This document shows positions 8,225 to 16,735 of a DNA stretch of 44,951 bases, in pieces (within the stretch, counting starts at the first letter, position 1; every line of letters starts with the position of its first letter). The notes below the pieces were generated by a model. That model saw nothing but the letters and a program-made list of their open reading frames with translations. It was not told the DNA's origin and searched no databases. Position numbers and translations under genes: made by a program. Source of the stretch: Rhizobiales bacterium 32-66-11 (GTDB lineage: Bacteria; Pseudomonadota; Alphaproteobacteria; Rhizobiales; Xanthobacteraceae); contig NCEH01000116.1 of NCBI GenBank assembly GCA_002304505.1, forward strand, positions 1 through 44,951, in the 5' to 3' direction.

Positions 8225-8641
8225 TCAATCGTCGCGATAGACCCGCTCGCGCCGCTCGTGTCGCTCCTGAGCTTCCACCGATAGCGTGGCAATCGGCCGG
8301 GCTTCCAGGCGCTTCAGCGAAATCGGCTCGCCGGTATCCTCGCAATAGCCGTAGCTTCCGTCCTCGATTCGCCCGAGGGCGGCATCGATCTTGGAAATCA
8401 GCTTGCGCTGGCGATCGCGCGCCCGCAGTTCGATCGAACGATCCGTCTCGGAAGACGCACGGTCCGCAAGATCGGGGTGATTCTGGTTCTCGTCTTGAAG
8501 GTGCTGCAGCGTTTCACGCGCCTCCCGCAGGATATCGTCCTTCCAGGCCAACAGCTTCAGCCGGAAATATTCCCGCTGGCGGTCGTTCATGAAGGGCTCG
8601 TCCTCGCGGGGGCGATAGTCCTGGTCGATTTGGACCGACAT
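8225..8641 (-). CDS. dksA: RNA polymerase-binding transcription factor DksA
   Basis: DksA binds the secondary channel of RNA polymerase and works with ppGpp in the stringent response. The 138-residue product has the coiled-coil region (about 20-90) and the block ASSETDRSIELRARDRQRKLISKI, then IEDGSYGYCEDTGEPIS and EARPIATLSVEAQERHE. Only one cysteine is visible in the zinc-finger region, against four in the E. coli protein; this is usual for this order and not a defect. The open frame extends 45 codons further upstream, but the ATG at 8641 has GAGG 9 bases upstream and matches the known N-terminus (a basic DYRPREDEPFMN start). It shares a terminator with fliO. Confidence 0.93.
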   Translation of the reverse strand: MSVQIDQDYRPREDEPFMNDRQREYFRLKLLAWKDDILREARETLQHLQDENQNHPDLADRASSETDRSIELRARDRQRKLISKIDAALGRIEDGSYGYCEDTGEPISLKRLEARPIATLSVEAQERHERRERVYRDD

Positions 8642-8835
8642 CAGCAATGTCCTCGATACAGCGTCGCTGATCCCCACCGGGTCGCCGCGCTTATATCCAC
8701 CGCCTCGCCTCACGACAACCGCCATCGATGCCCATCGCGCTCGGCAAGCAATCCCAGGCCGGCCATATGCGCCCACCTGCTATAAAGTGATACCGTCGAG
8801 TAAGGTGTTGCGCCCATGGCGGCGCTAAAAACCGC

Positions 8836-9690
8836 TCACCACCAAGCCTTGCCGATGTTGAAGGTATAGGCGAGCGAGACACCCGCGGTGAACTGGTTGG
8901 CGCTCTGGGTCAAAGGAGAATCGGCAGCATCTCCAATCAACCGGCCGTAGGTTCCGAACACGCCTGCGGTGAAGCCCTTGCCGAAATCCTTGGTCAGCTG
9001 CGCGGTCGCGCCCCAGGAATACAGGCCGCTGCCGGCCTGGTAGACGGTCAGCGGATTGCCGAGAAAATTGGCGCTGAGCGCCTGGAACGGCGTCACCCCA
9101 AAATAGGCATTCTGGAACGCGGAGGAGCCGAAGGCGAGGCGGGGGCCGATGGCGAAACGCCAGGTTTCATAAGGCACGATCACGTCGGCGCCGAGATCGC
9201 CGACCCATCCCTCATACCCGCCGAAGCCATAGCGCAGCTCGCCGCGCAGCCGCAGCCAGTCCACCGGATACCATTCGGTAAAGCCACCGACTTCCAGCGA
9301 GGGGTCGAGGTTGCCGATGCCGTTCAGGTGGTCCGAACTGTCCTCGTCCCGACCCCAGTCGATCCGGCCGACGGCGCCGATGCGAAACTTGCCGGTGTCG
9401 AACAGGGCAACCGACGGATTGTCGTCGACACTGTGGAACGAGTTGAGTTCGCTCGCTTTTTGGACGCTGAAAATGAACCCGGGGCGGAATTCATAGGTCT
9501 CGCTGCCGGGATATTGCGGCACGATATTACCCGAACCGCCGATGGTCAGATACCAATCTTCCTTGGGCTGGGCGGGGGCCGGCGCGCTCAGTCCCGGCGC
9601 GACATCCGCGGCGGCGGCGGGACCGGAGGCGGCAATAAAAAGGCCCGTGGCACAGAGCGTTACGAAAGAAAGAAGGCGCGGCTCGGCCAT
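8836..9690 (-). CDS. MipA/OmpV family outer-membrane protein
   Basis: A predicted beta-barrel of the MipA/OmpV family, 284 residues from the ATG at 9690. Residues 1-26 form a typical signal peptide (LLSFVTLCATGLFIAASGPAAAA, cleavage after AAA). The mature part has the family opening DWYLTIGGSG...PQYPGSETYEFRPGF, many alternating strands such as RLRGELRYGFGG, and a C-terminal aromatic strand ending KAWW. MipA in E. coli is a scaffold for murein synthesis enzymes; most relatives are uncharacterised, so the role here is open. The open frame starts 27 codons earlier, but the signal peptide fixes the start. It stands alone, with a repeated motif just upstream. Confidence 0.85.
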   Translation of the reverse strand: MAEPRLLSFVTLCATGLFIAASGPAAAADVAPGLSAPAPAQPKEDWYLTIGGSGNIVPQYPGSETYEFRPGFIFSVQKASELNSFHSVDDNPSVALFDTGKFRIGAVGRIDWGRDEDSSDHLNGIGNLDPSLEVGGFTEWYPVDWLRLRGELRYGFGGYEGWVGDLGADVIVPYETWRFAIGPRLAFGSSAFQNAYFGVTPFQALSANFLGNPLTVYQAGSGLYSWGATAQLTKDFGKGFTAGVFGTYGRLIGDAADSPLTQSANQFTAGVSLAYTFNIGKAWW

Positions 9691-9711
9691 GGTCCACCCA
9701 GTCTGAATCCA

Positions 9712-9735
9712 AGGGTGCACCCTACCCTGCACCCT
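9712..9735 (-). promoter_or_regulatory. Direct repeat plus palindrome in the leader of the MipA-type gene
   Basis: Two copies of TGCACCCT (plus-strand sense) at 9716-9723 and 9728-9735 lie 12 bases apart. The first is half of the 12-bp palindrome AGGGTGCACCCT (9712-9723). They sit 22-45 bases upstream of the start codon. This could be an operator or a leader RNA structure; no regulator can be named. Confidence 0.35.
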
Positions 9736-9852
9736 CCATGCGGTGGTGCCAAATATGTCACTCATCCGCAATTATCGCGCTCCTCGCACGACTTACGCGG
9801 CTTTTTCGCTGCGGATAAGGTGAATGAATCCCCAATGACCGCGAGATGACCG

Positions 9853-11145
9853 TCAGGCGCTGGAAAATTCCACGGTGCTGACTTCCTGACGGTCCGCGAG
9901 CCGGGCGCGCCGGCGCTCCCCCCGGTCGGCGAGGCGGCCGGCCCAATAGGTGGACCAGCGCAGGCCGGCGCCGAGCGCGCCCCAGGTGGAGGGCAGCGGC
10001 GGGGCGCCGAACAGGGCGATCCGGTCGTCGCGCTCAACGATGGCGTCGCCGATCAGGTCGGCGGCCAGGCTCACATTGGCCAGCGGGTCCTGGCCGAGGG
10101 CCAGGGCATACCACACGCCCGGCCGATAGCCGCCAATCAGGGGCAGGCCGGAGGGCGCGCGCGCGGCGCGCCAGCCGAAGGCATGACCCACCATCGCCGA
10201 GGCGAGGCGCGGATAGAGCACGCCGGCCTGTCGGCGCAAGGCGCATGCGGCCGCGACCTCCCGGCCCTGATGGGTGGCGGTCGGCGCGGTGAAGGTGAGG
10301 TGCCCGCCATCGAGGGCGAAGCGCACCGGCCGCGCCCCGGTCTCGCGCACCGCCGGGCCGCCATAGCCACCCGACGACACGTGGAAGCTGCCGGTGACGA
10401 AGGTGGCCGGATAGACCGCGCGGGCGAGCCAGGGCGCCACGCGTCCAAGCCCGCGCGTGGCGCAGAAGATGGCGTGGTCCGCCCGCACCCGCCCGGTCGC
10501 GAGCTGGATATATTTGCGCACGCCGTCAAGATCGACGCTCTCGACGGGCGCGTGCATGAACCGGCGCACACCGGCGGCAACCACCGCATCGCCCAGCAAC
10601 TGCGCCAGCGGGCCAACGTCGAAGCGGCGGGCGTGGGGGTCGAACAGCGCGCCGGAATAAAGATCGGTGCCGATGAGATCGAACAGGTCCGCCTCGCCCA
10701 CGCGCTTAAGCTCGGGAAGTCCAAGCACGTCGCGCGCGGCGGCCTCATCCAGCAGGTCGGCAAGGCCGGCGGGCCCGGGAACCAGCAATTCCCCCTCGCC
10801 CGTCTGCTCAAGGCGCAGCACGTCCAGCAGGCGCAGGGCGCTGCGGGTGGCGCTGGCGGAAAGATCGTAAAGCGCCCGTGCCCGGTCCCGGTCGGCGCGC
10901 GCGCACAGGTCCATGGCGGTCAGGTCGAGGCCGGCGACGACGACGCTCTCCTGCCGCCCGGCTTCCGGAGCCTTGGTCTCCAGCAAGACCACCTCGCGGC
11001 CGCGCAGGGCCAGCACCAGCGCGATCCAAAGGCCCGGCGTTCCGTCACCGATGACGCAGACATCGCAATCGAGGTCGCCCCGCACCGCGGGCAACGGCTC
11101 GGCCGGGGCGATGCCCGGCCCGGTCGCGCGCACGGCCGTGCTCAT
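9853..11145 (-). CDS. FAD-dependent oxidoreductase, DAO family
   Basis: A 430-residue flavoprotein of the D-amino-acid-oxidase fold, closest in layout to gamma-glutamylputrescine oxidase-like and glycine-oxidase-like enzymes. Residues 26-56 form the FAD-binding beta-alpha-beta unit (DVCVIGDGTPGLW, with G33-x-G35-x-x-G38, then an acidic end VVLLE). A C-terminal FAD block is seen in SGLPLIGGYRPGVWYALALG (about 335-354). The substrate-binding middle part is divergent, so the substrate is unknown. It is on the same strand as the MipA-type gene but 162 bases away, so it is probably separate. The start lacks a clear ribosome-binding site and lies at the edge of a short repeat array. Family confident, substrate not. 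Confidence 0.75.
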   Translation of the reverse strand: MSTAVRATGPGIAPAEPLPAVRGDLDCDVCVIGDGTPGLWIALVLALRGREVVLLETKAPEAGRQESVVVAGLDLTAMDLCARADRDRARALYDLSASATRSALRLLDVLRLEQTGEGELLVPGPAGLADLLDEAAARDVLGLPELKRVGEADLFDLIGTDLYSGALFDPHARRFDVGPLAQLLGDAVVAAGVRRFMHAPVESVDLDGVRKYIQLATGRVRADHAIFCATRGLGRVAPWLARAVYPATFVTGSFHVSSGGYGGPAVRETGARPVRFALDGGHLTFTAPTATHQGREVAAACALRRQAGVLYPRLASAMVGHAFGWRAARAPSGLPLIGGYRPGVWYALALGQDPLANVSLAADLIGDAIVERDDRIALFGAPPLPSTWGALGAGLRWSTYWAGRLADRGERRRARLADRQEVSTVEFSSA

Positions 11146-11208
11146 GGTGCCGAAAGGGTCATGGTGCCCAAAGTCCCGGTTTCAAAATGCCCAGTTTCAA
11201 AAGTCCCG
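11142..11208. repeat. Short degenerate tandem repeats at the start of the oxidoreductase gene
   Basis: TCATGGTGCC occurs at 11142-11151 and 11159-11168. AAGTCCCG occurs at 11171-11178 and 11201-11208. GTTTCAAAA occurs at 11179-11187 and 11194-11202. Together they give 15-17-base periods over the start codon and leader. The first unit contains the start codon itself, and the second contains an out-of-frame ATG on the minus strand. Confidence 0.6.
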
Positions 11209-11426
11209 TCTGCGAATCGCCGGCATCCCCGTCACCCTTTCAAAAACGGCAGGAGGGTGGCGCAAATCCAGCAAGCTCAAGGCGTAGCATTGCCGCGCGC
11301 CGGGTCCAAGGGGCGATCAGCGATCGACGGTATCATGAGGGTGACGCGCGGAAATCGGTGAGATGAAATGCCACAATCCGGTATTTTCGCACCAGTCAAA
11401 CTGACCGAAGGCGTGCGACTGGCCGC

Positions 11427-13067
11427 TCAGGGCCGGTTGATGCCGCGATCGGCCAGCACGTCGTCCACCTTGCGGGCCAGCTGGTCCAGGGTGAAGGGCT
11501 TGGGCAGGAAGGCCACGCCGTGGTCGAGAATGCCGTTATGCACCACGGCGTTGCGGGTATAGCCGGTGGTGTAGAGGATCTTCAGGCCGACCCGCGCGGC
11601 GGCCGCCTTTTCCGCCAGCTGCCGGCCGGTCATGTCGGGCATGACGATGTCGGTGAACAGCAGGTCGATGCGCGGTTGCAGGACCAATTGCTCCATCGCC
11701 TGATTGCCGTTGGCGGCCTGCACCACGGTATAGCCCAGCTCCCGCAGGGCATCGACGCTCATGTGGCGCACGTTCTCCTCGTCCTCCACCACCAGGATGG
11801 TGATGTCCGGACGGCCGGGCGGCAGATGCCCATCGCTCTTGTCCCCGCGTCCGACCAGCGCCGGCTCCCCCACATGACGCGGCAGATAGAGCTTCACCGT
11901 GGTGCCCTGGCCGATCTCCGAATAGATCTTCACATGGCCGCCGGACTGTTTGACGAAGCCGAACACCTGGCTGAGGCCGAGGCCGGTTCCGCGCCCGACG
12001 CCCTTGGTGGTGTAGAAGGGATCGAACGCCCGCTCGATCACGTCCGGGCCCATGCCGGTCCCGGTGTCGGAAACGCTCACCAGCACATATTGGCCCGCGG
12101 TCACCTCGGCATGATTGCGGGCATAGCGCTCGTCCAGATCGGAATTTGCAGTCTCGATGGTGAGCCGGCCGCCGTCGGGCATGGCATCGCGTGCATTCAC
12201 CGCCAGATTGACGATGGCGTTTTCCAATTGCGCCGGATCGGCGAACGCGCGCCAGAGCCCGCCGGCGAGCACGGTTTCCACCTGGATGGTTTCGCCCAAC
12301 GTGCGCCGCAGCAGCTCCGACATGCCGCCGACCAGTTTATTGGCATCCAGCGGCTGGGGCTCCAGCGCCTGCTGGCGCGAAAAGGCGAGCAGACGCGCCG
12401 TCAGCGCCCCGGCGCGCTGGGCGCCCTCCAGCGCATTGTCGATGCAGGTGCGCACCATATCGTGCTCGACGCCGGTGAGCCGGCGGCGCGCGATATCCAG
12501 CGAGCCGATGACGATCGCCAGCATATTGTTGAAATCATGCGCGATGCCGCCCGTCAGCTGGCCGATCGCCTCGGTCTTCTGCATCTGGCGGATCTGCGCT
12601 TCGGCGACGAAGCGCTCGGTCATTTCCTGCTGCAATTCGCTGGTGCGCTCGGCGATCCGCGTCTCCAGCTCGGCATTCAAGCGCCGCAGCGCCTCGTCAC
12701 TCGCTTTGCGGTTCCGGAGCGCGGACAGCAAGCTGCTGGTGAGGGCAATGATCAGCAGCGCCGTCAAGGCATAGATCATCATGGCCACATAGCCGGACGG
12801 CCAATCGAGCCCGAAACCGTCCTGCGGGCTAATGAGGTAATAAGCCACCATCAGGCCGCCCAGCGCCGCCGCCAGCATGCCCGGCCAGAAACCGCCCAGA
12901 AACGCCACGAGACAGATCACCGGGATGAAGGTGATGAAGGGATAGCCTGCCAGCACCTCGCTGGCGGCCAATCGCACCAGCAAGGCCAGGGTCGTGAGCA
13001 CCACTGCAAGCAGATAGCCGAGCCACGGGCGAGCGCGCACGGCCTCGGATAGCCCAGTGAATGTCAT
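11427..13067 (-). CDS. Membrane hybrid sensor histidine kinase with C-terminal receiver
   Basis: A 546-residue sensor kinase. Residues 15-115 hold four predicted membrane helices of the DUF4118 (KdpD-like) type, followed by a coiled-coil linker (about 120-160). The HisKA motif is TGGIAHDFNNML with phosphorylated H177. The ATPase domain shows NLAVNARDAMPDGG (N-box, about 288-300), DTGTGMG and GRGTGLGLS. The receiver has VVEDEEN, phospho-acceptor D473 (FTDIVMPDMTG) and FLPKPF. No Hpt domain is present, so phosphate would need an external phosphotransferase, as with CckA, whose kinase core it resembles. The signal is unknown. It is divergent from the SixA-type phosphatase gene. Complete, with no defect seen. 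Confidence 0.88.
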   Translation of the reverse strand: MTFTGLSEAVRARPWLGYLLAVVLTTLALLVRLAASEVLAGYPFITFIPVICLVAFLGGFWPGMLAAALGGLMVAYYLISPQDGFGLDWPSGYVAMMIYALTALLIIALTSSLLSALRNRKASDEALRRLNAELETRIAERTSELQQEMTERFVAEAQIRQMQKTEAIGQLTGGIAHDFNNMLAIVIGSLDIARRRLTGVEHDMVRTCIDNALEGAQRAGALTARLLAFSRQQALEPQPLDANKLVGGMSELLRRTLGETIQVETVLAGGLWRAFADPAQLENAIVNLAVNARDAMPDGGRLTIETANSDLDERYARNHAEVTAGQYVLVSVSDTGTGMGPDVIERAFDPFYTTKGVGRGTGLGLSQVFGFVKQSGGHVKIYSEIGQGTTVKLYLPRHVGEPALVGRGDKSDGHLPPGRPDITILVVEDEENVRHMSVDALRELGYTVVQAANGNQAMEQLVLQPRIDLLFTDIVMPDMTGRQLAEKAAAARVGLKILYTTGYTRNAVVHNGILDHGVAFLPKPFTLDQLARKVDDVLADRGINRP

Positions 13068-13277
13068 CGAGCCTTGGCCCCCCGCCGCCCCTGTGCGCGA
13101 CGCAGCACAGAATATTCAGGAGCGAAACAAAAGTCTCGCCCTAGCTTGATACCCGCTTTGGGAAATGTGGACCATCGCGCCCGTGCCGCGCGGTCATCGC
13201 GCACCGACCGATCGCCGCACTGCACCAGCGGAGCCCGCGTGATAAGGTGCGAATCCTCGCCACGCCCCGGATGGTCC

Positions 13278-13799
13278 ATGCGCCGCCTCATTCTGCTTCG
13301 CCACGCGAAATCCGATTGGCCCGAGGGCATTGTCGATGCCGAGCGTCCGCTCGCCCAGCGCGGGCGCGCGGCGGCTCCGATGATCGGCGCCTATATGGCC
13401 GCGCAGGACCTGGTGCCCGACCGGGTGCTGGTTTCGCCCGCCCGCCGTACCCGCGAGACCTGGGAGTTGCTGGCCCCGGCCCTGCCCGCGACCGTCGCCG
13501 TGCACAGCGAGCCGCGCCTCTATGATGCCGGCGTCACCCGCATTCTCTCCGTGCTGCGCGAGCAGCCGCGCGAGGTCCATGCGCTGATGCTGGTGGGGCA
13601 CAATCCCGGCTTTGAGGATATCGCCGACGTGCTGACCGACCAGGGTCCGGCGGCGCCGCGCGCCTTGATGGCGGAAAAATTCCCCACCGGCGCGCTCGCG
13701 ATCATCGATTTGCCCATCGACGATTGGGCCGACGTAATGCCGCAGACCGGCCGGCTCGACCGCTTCGTCACCCCGCGCTCGCTGATGCTGGAGATGTAG
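13278..13799 (+). CDS. SixA-type phosphohistidine phosphatase (histidine phosphatase superfamily)
   Basis: A 173-residue protein of the histidine phosphatase (phosphoglycerate-mutase-like) superfamily. The N-terminal catalytic motif LLRHAKSDWP contains the phospho-acceptor H9, and a second catalytic His is H108 in MLVGHNPGFED; ARRTRETWE provides the usual arginine. E. coli SixA removes phosphate from histidine on Hpt domains and on the nitrogen phosphotransferase protein NPr, so a regulatory role is plausible but unproven here. The open frame extends upstream, but MRRLILLRHAK at 13278 is the family start. It begins a plus-strand run with the ycjX-like and ycjF-like genes; the next start follows only a few bases after its stop. 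Confidence 0.8.
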   Translation: MRRLILLRHAKSDWPEGIVDAERPLAQRGRAAAPMIGAYMAAQDLVPDRVLVSPARRTRETWELLAPALPATVAVHSEPRLYDAGVTRILSVLREQPREVHALMLVGHNPGFEDIADVLTDQGPAAPRALMAEKFPTGALAIIDLPIDDWADVMPQTGRLDRFVTPRSLMLEM

Positions 13800-13803
13800 C
13801 GCC

Positions 13804-14337
13804 TTGGCCATGGGCCTGCTCGATGAAGCCTGGATCGGCCTGCGCGCCGTCGCGGACCGGTTCGAGGACCTTGCTCATCCCACCTTGCGCCTCGGGGTCA
13901 CCGGGCTTGCGCGCTCGGGCAAGACCATTTTCACCACTGCGCTGATCCATGCCCTGATGCACGGCGGCCGGCTGCCGGTGTTCGAGGCGATGAATTCCGG
14001 CCGCATCGCCGGCGCGCGCCTCGCGCCCCAGCCGGACGATGCGGTGCCCCGCTTTCCCTATGAAGACCATCTGGCGCGGCTCGCGACGCTGCGCGAATGG
14101 CCCTCCTCCACCACCCGCATCAGCGAATTGCGGCTGGAGATTTCCTATGCGCCCCTCAAGGGCGGCCTGCGGCATCTCACGCTCGATCTCGTGGACTATC
14201 CCGGCGAATGGCTGCTGGACCTGCCCTTGCTGGACATGAGCTATGCCGATTTCTGCCGGCAGGCGCTGGACTCACCTTCGCCCCGCTCGATCTTCAAGAC
14301 GGCGCGGCGCTGCCCGCAAGCTCGCTCGGCGCGATGA
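13804..14337 (+). pseudogene. YcjX-like P-loop protein, N-terminal fragment
   Basis: This is the first half of a YcjX/DUF463-type protein, a family of about 480 residues with a nucleotide-binding fold. A Walker-A-like VTGLARSGKTIFTTAL is at about 32-47, followed by PQPDDAVPRFPYEDHLA, ISELRLEISYAPLKGG and LDLVDYPGEWLLDLPLLDMSYADFC. After about residue 158 the frame runs into unrelated sequence and stops at 14335-14337. The rest of the protein continues in another frame from 14271. The start may be the TTG at 13804 or the ATG at 13810. It follows the SixA-type gene within 5-11 bases, consistent with an operon. Confidence 0.75.
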
Positions 14338-15041
14338 TGGAGCGGCGGTTCCAATCCTACAAAAGCGCGGTCGTGCGGCCGTTCTTCCGCGATCATTTCG
14401 CCCGGCTGGACCGGCAAATCGTGCTGGTGGACGCGCTGTCCGCGCTGAATGCCGGGCCGGCGGCCCTCGCGGACCTGGAGCGCGCGCTGGATTCGATCCT
14501 GGTGGCGTTCCGCGTGGGGCGAAACAGCCTGATGAGCGCCCTGCTGCGCCCGCGCATCGAGAAAGTATTGTTCGCCGCCACCAAGGCCGATCATCTCCAC
14601 CGCGCCAGCCACGACCGCCTGGAAGCCATCCTGCGACGGCTGGTGGACCGCGCGCTCGCCCGTGCGCGGGAAGGCGGGGCGCGAATCGACGTGGCCGCGC
14701 TCGCCGCCATCCGCGCCACCCGCGAGGCGGATGTGTCCAAGGGCGGACGCAGCATCGCCGCCATCATCGGCACGCCGGAGGCCGGGCAGGAAGCCGGCGG
14801 GCAGGTGTTCGACGGCAGCGGCGAGGTGGCGCTGTTTCCCGGCGCGCTGCCGGCCGACCCCGACGCCTTGTTCGCCGCCACGGGCGCGGCCTTTCGCGGA
14901 CTGGCGAGCGGGCCGAACAGCGAGGCGGACTTTCGCTTCCTGCGCTTCCGCCCACCGGCCGGCATTGGCGCGACCAGCCCCCTGCCCCATATTCGCCTCG
15001 ACCGCGCGCTCCAGTTCCTGCTGGGCGACCGGCTGAAGTGA
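14271..15041 (+). pseudogene. YcjX-like P-loop protein, C-terminal fragment
   Basis: The second half of the same YcjX-like protein, in a different frame from the N-terminal part. It starts LTFAPLDLQDGAAL and has MERRFQSYKSAVVRPFFRDH, FARLDRQIVLVDALSALNAG and KVLFAATKADHLHRASH, a TKAD motif like the NKxD base-recognition loop. It ends at a TGA at 15039-15041. Between the last good residue of the first half and this point, relatives as I recall them have about 70-75 further residues, mostly helical. Two events would therefore be needed to restore the gene, or one deletion whose length is not a multiple of three. There is no internal start with a ribosome-binding site at 14271. Confidence 0.72.
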
Positions 15042-15055
15042 GATCAGAAGGCCTC

Positions 15056-16108
15056 ATGCCAGACCCGCACACAGACCGGCACCGGCCCGAAAATGTCCGA
15101 CCCCAGGTGTTCCGCCTGGACGAGGCCGGCATCGTCGTGACCGAGGCGCCGGCGCCGGTCGATGAGGCGGACGAGATCATCGCCCCCGCCCCACCCGCGC
15201 GGCGCAGGGGCTTTTCGCTCGGCGCGCTGTTCTGGACCGCCCTCGGCGGGCTCGCGAGCCTCGGCATCGGCCTTGCGGTGACGCGGCTGATCGAGGATCT
15301 GTTCGCGCAGACGCAGGCGCTCGGCTATCTCGGCCTGGCGCTGGCGGGCCTGCTGGCGGTGGCGGTGGTGGCGATCATCGGCCGCGAGGTCGCCGGGCTG
15401 ATGCGCTTTTCCAGCCTGGATTCCATTCGCGAACGGGCGGTTCTCGCGCTCGCCAATGACGACCGCCCGCTCGCCGAGACGGTGACGCACGATTTGCTCG
15501 GCATCGCCAAGGAGATGCCCGCGCTCGCCCGCGCGCGCGCCGATCTCTCCTCCCATCTCGGCGCGATCATTGACGGGGCGGATCTGGTGCAGCTCACCGA
15601 GCGCACGCTGATGGCCCCGCTGGACGCACGGGCGCGCCAGCTGGTGTCCGACACGGCGAAGCGGGTGTCTGTCGTCACCGCCGTCTCGCCGCGCGCGGTG
15701 GTGGACCTGTTGTTCGTGCTCTACAGCGCCTTCGTACTGATCCGCCGGCTGGCGGAACTCTATGGCGGGCGCCCCGGCGCGCTCGGCATGCTGCGGCTGG
15801 TGCGCCATGTACTGAGCCACCTCGCGGTCACCGGCGGCATGGCGGCCGGCGACACGCTGGTTCAGGAATTGGTGGGATCGGGCATCGCGGCGCGCCTCTC
15901 GGCGCGGCTCGGCGAGGGAGTGGTTAACGGCCTACTCACGGCACGACTCGGCCTCGCCGCCATCGCGGTGACGCGCCCGCTCCCCTTCACCGCCCTGCCA
16001 GCACCCCGCGTCGCCGATGTGGCGGCGGGGCTGATGAAGAAGGCGCAGGAAGACGAGGTTCGCCCTCAGCTCGGCAGCAGGCGCACCGGCAAGGCCGAGG
16101 GAGAATAA
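15056..16108 (+). CDS. YcjF/TIGR01620-type membrane protein (DUF697)
   Basis: A 350-residue inner-membrane protein of the YcjF family, the usual partner gene of ycjX. The N-terminal 50 residues are polar and proline-rich. Two transmembrane segments follow, near 54-77 (FSLGALFWTALGGLASLGIGLAV) and 89-109 (LGYLGLALAGLLAVAVVAIIG). The C-terminal DUF697 region includes RVSVVTAVSPRAVVDLLFVLYSAF and a Gly-rich hydrophobic stretch. I chose the ATG at 15056 because it follows the ycjX stop by 14 bases. YcjX and YcjF are linked to stress responses in some bacteria, but the biochemical role is not established. The gene itself is intact although the upstream ycjX is broken. Its end overlaps the convergent gene by 43 bases. 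Confidence 0.82.
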   Translation: MPDPHTDRHRPENVRPQVFRLDEAGIVVTEAPAPVDEADEIIAPAPPARRRGFSLGALFWTALGGLASLGIGLAVTRLIEDLFAQTQALGYLGLALAGLLAVAVVAIIGREVAGLMRFSSLDSIRERAVLALANDDRPLAETVTHDLLGIAKEMPALARARADLSSHLGAIIDGADLVQLTERTLMAPLDARARQLVSDTAKRVSVVTAVSPRAVVDLLFVLYSAFVLIRRLAELYGGRPGALGMLRLVRHVLSHLAVTGGMAAGDTLVQELVGSGIAARLSARLGEGVVNGLLTARLGLAAIAVTRPLPFTALPAPRVADVAAGLMKKAQEDEVRPQLGSRRTGKAEGE

Positions 16109-16692
16109 GGCTCCGGCCGGTTGCGCCAGAGCATCTCCCACAGCGGCCACGCCAGCAGCGGGCACAGCACCGCGATCAGGGCGCCCACCGTCCAGTCGGC
16201 ATTGCCGAGCGCGCTCGCCAGCACCGCCACCAGCCCAAGCGCGGTGATGACCGCCAGGCCGCTCATGAGCCACCAGCGCCAGGGCGAAAGCCCGCCATCG
16301 AACACGATGCCGCTCGCATAGGGCCGCAGCGCTCCGTGCAGCGCGGCGATGAAGGTGGCATAGGCCTTGCGGTGATCGTCCACATTGGTGATGGAGGTGC
16401 GCGAGAGCGAACCGATGGTCAGCTTCTCCCCCGCCTTGCCGTGAATCACGGTCTCATAATTGGGCGAGGCCAATTGGCCGGGATGATAGCTCAGCCGCAC
16501 CCGCGCCACGTCGCGCAGATGGAGCGCGCCGGAGCGGGCGCCGACCGTCCAATGCAGCGTCTCGCCATCGAGGCGGAAGCGCGAGCCCGAGCCGATCAGG
16601 CGGGGACGGAAGCTGTAGGTCAGACCGTCTTCCGGCGGCGGCGCGCCGTCCGCTGGACCCGTGCCGAAGGAAAGGCCGGTGGATGTCGTCAC
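16066..16692 (-). CDS. Uncharacterised membrane protein, PH-like N-terminus with two C-terminal helices
   Basis: A 208-residue protein without a named family. Residues 25-120 look like a small beta-rich PH-type domain (FRPRLIGSGSRFRLDGETL, LHLRDVARVRLSYHPG, then a helix YATFIAALHGAL). Two transmembrane helices follow, near 138-160 (WWLMSGLAVITALGLVAVLA) and 167-187 (WTVGALIAVLCPLLAWPLW). It starts at a GTG (16692) preceded by GAGG at 6-base spacing. I recall similar unnamed proteins in other Rhizobiales. It is convergent with the ycjF-like gene and 43 bases downstream of trmO on the same strand, so it may be co-transcribed with trmO. Confidence 0.7.
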   Translation of the reverse strand: MTTSTGLSFGTGPADGAPPPEDGLTYSFRPRLIGSGSRFRLDGETLHWTVGARSGALHLRDVARVRLSYHPGQLASPNYETVIHGKAGEKLTIGSLSRTSITNVDDHRKAYATFIAALHGALRPYASGIVFDGGLSPWRWWLMSGLAVITALGLVAVLASALGNADWTVGALIAVLCPLLAWPLWEMLWRNRPEPYSPSALPVRLLPS

Positions 16693-16735
16693 GGGAAACC
16701 TCGCGGAAGCTCAAGCATGCGGACACGGCATGACG

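Noticed and set aside
8225..8641. DksA with a single cysteine in the zinc-finger region
   Set aside because: This is the usual state of DksA in many alphaproteobacteria and not a mutation.
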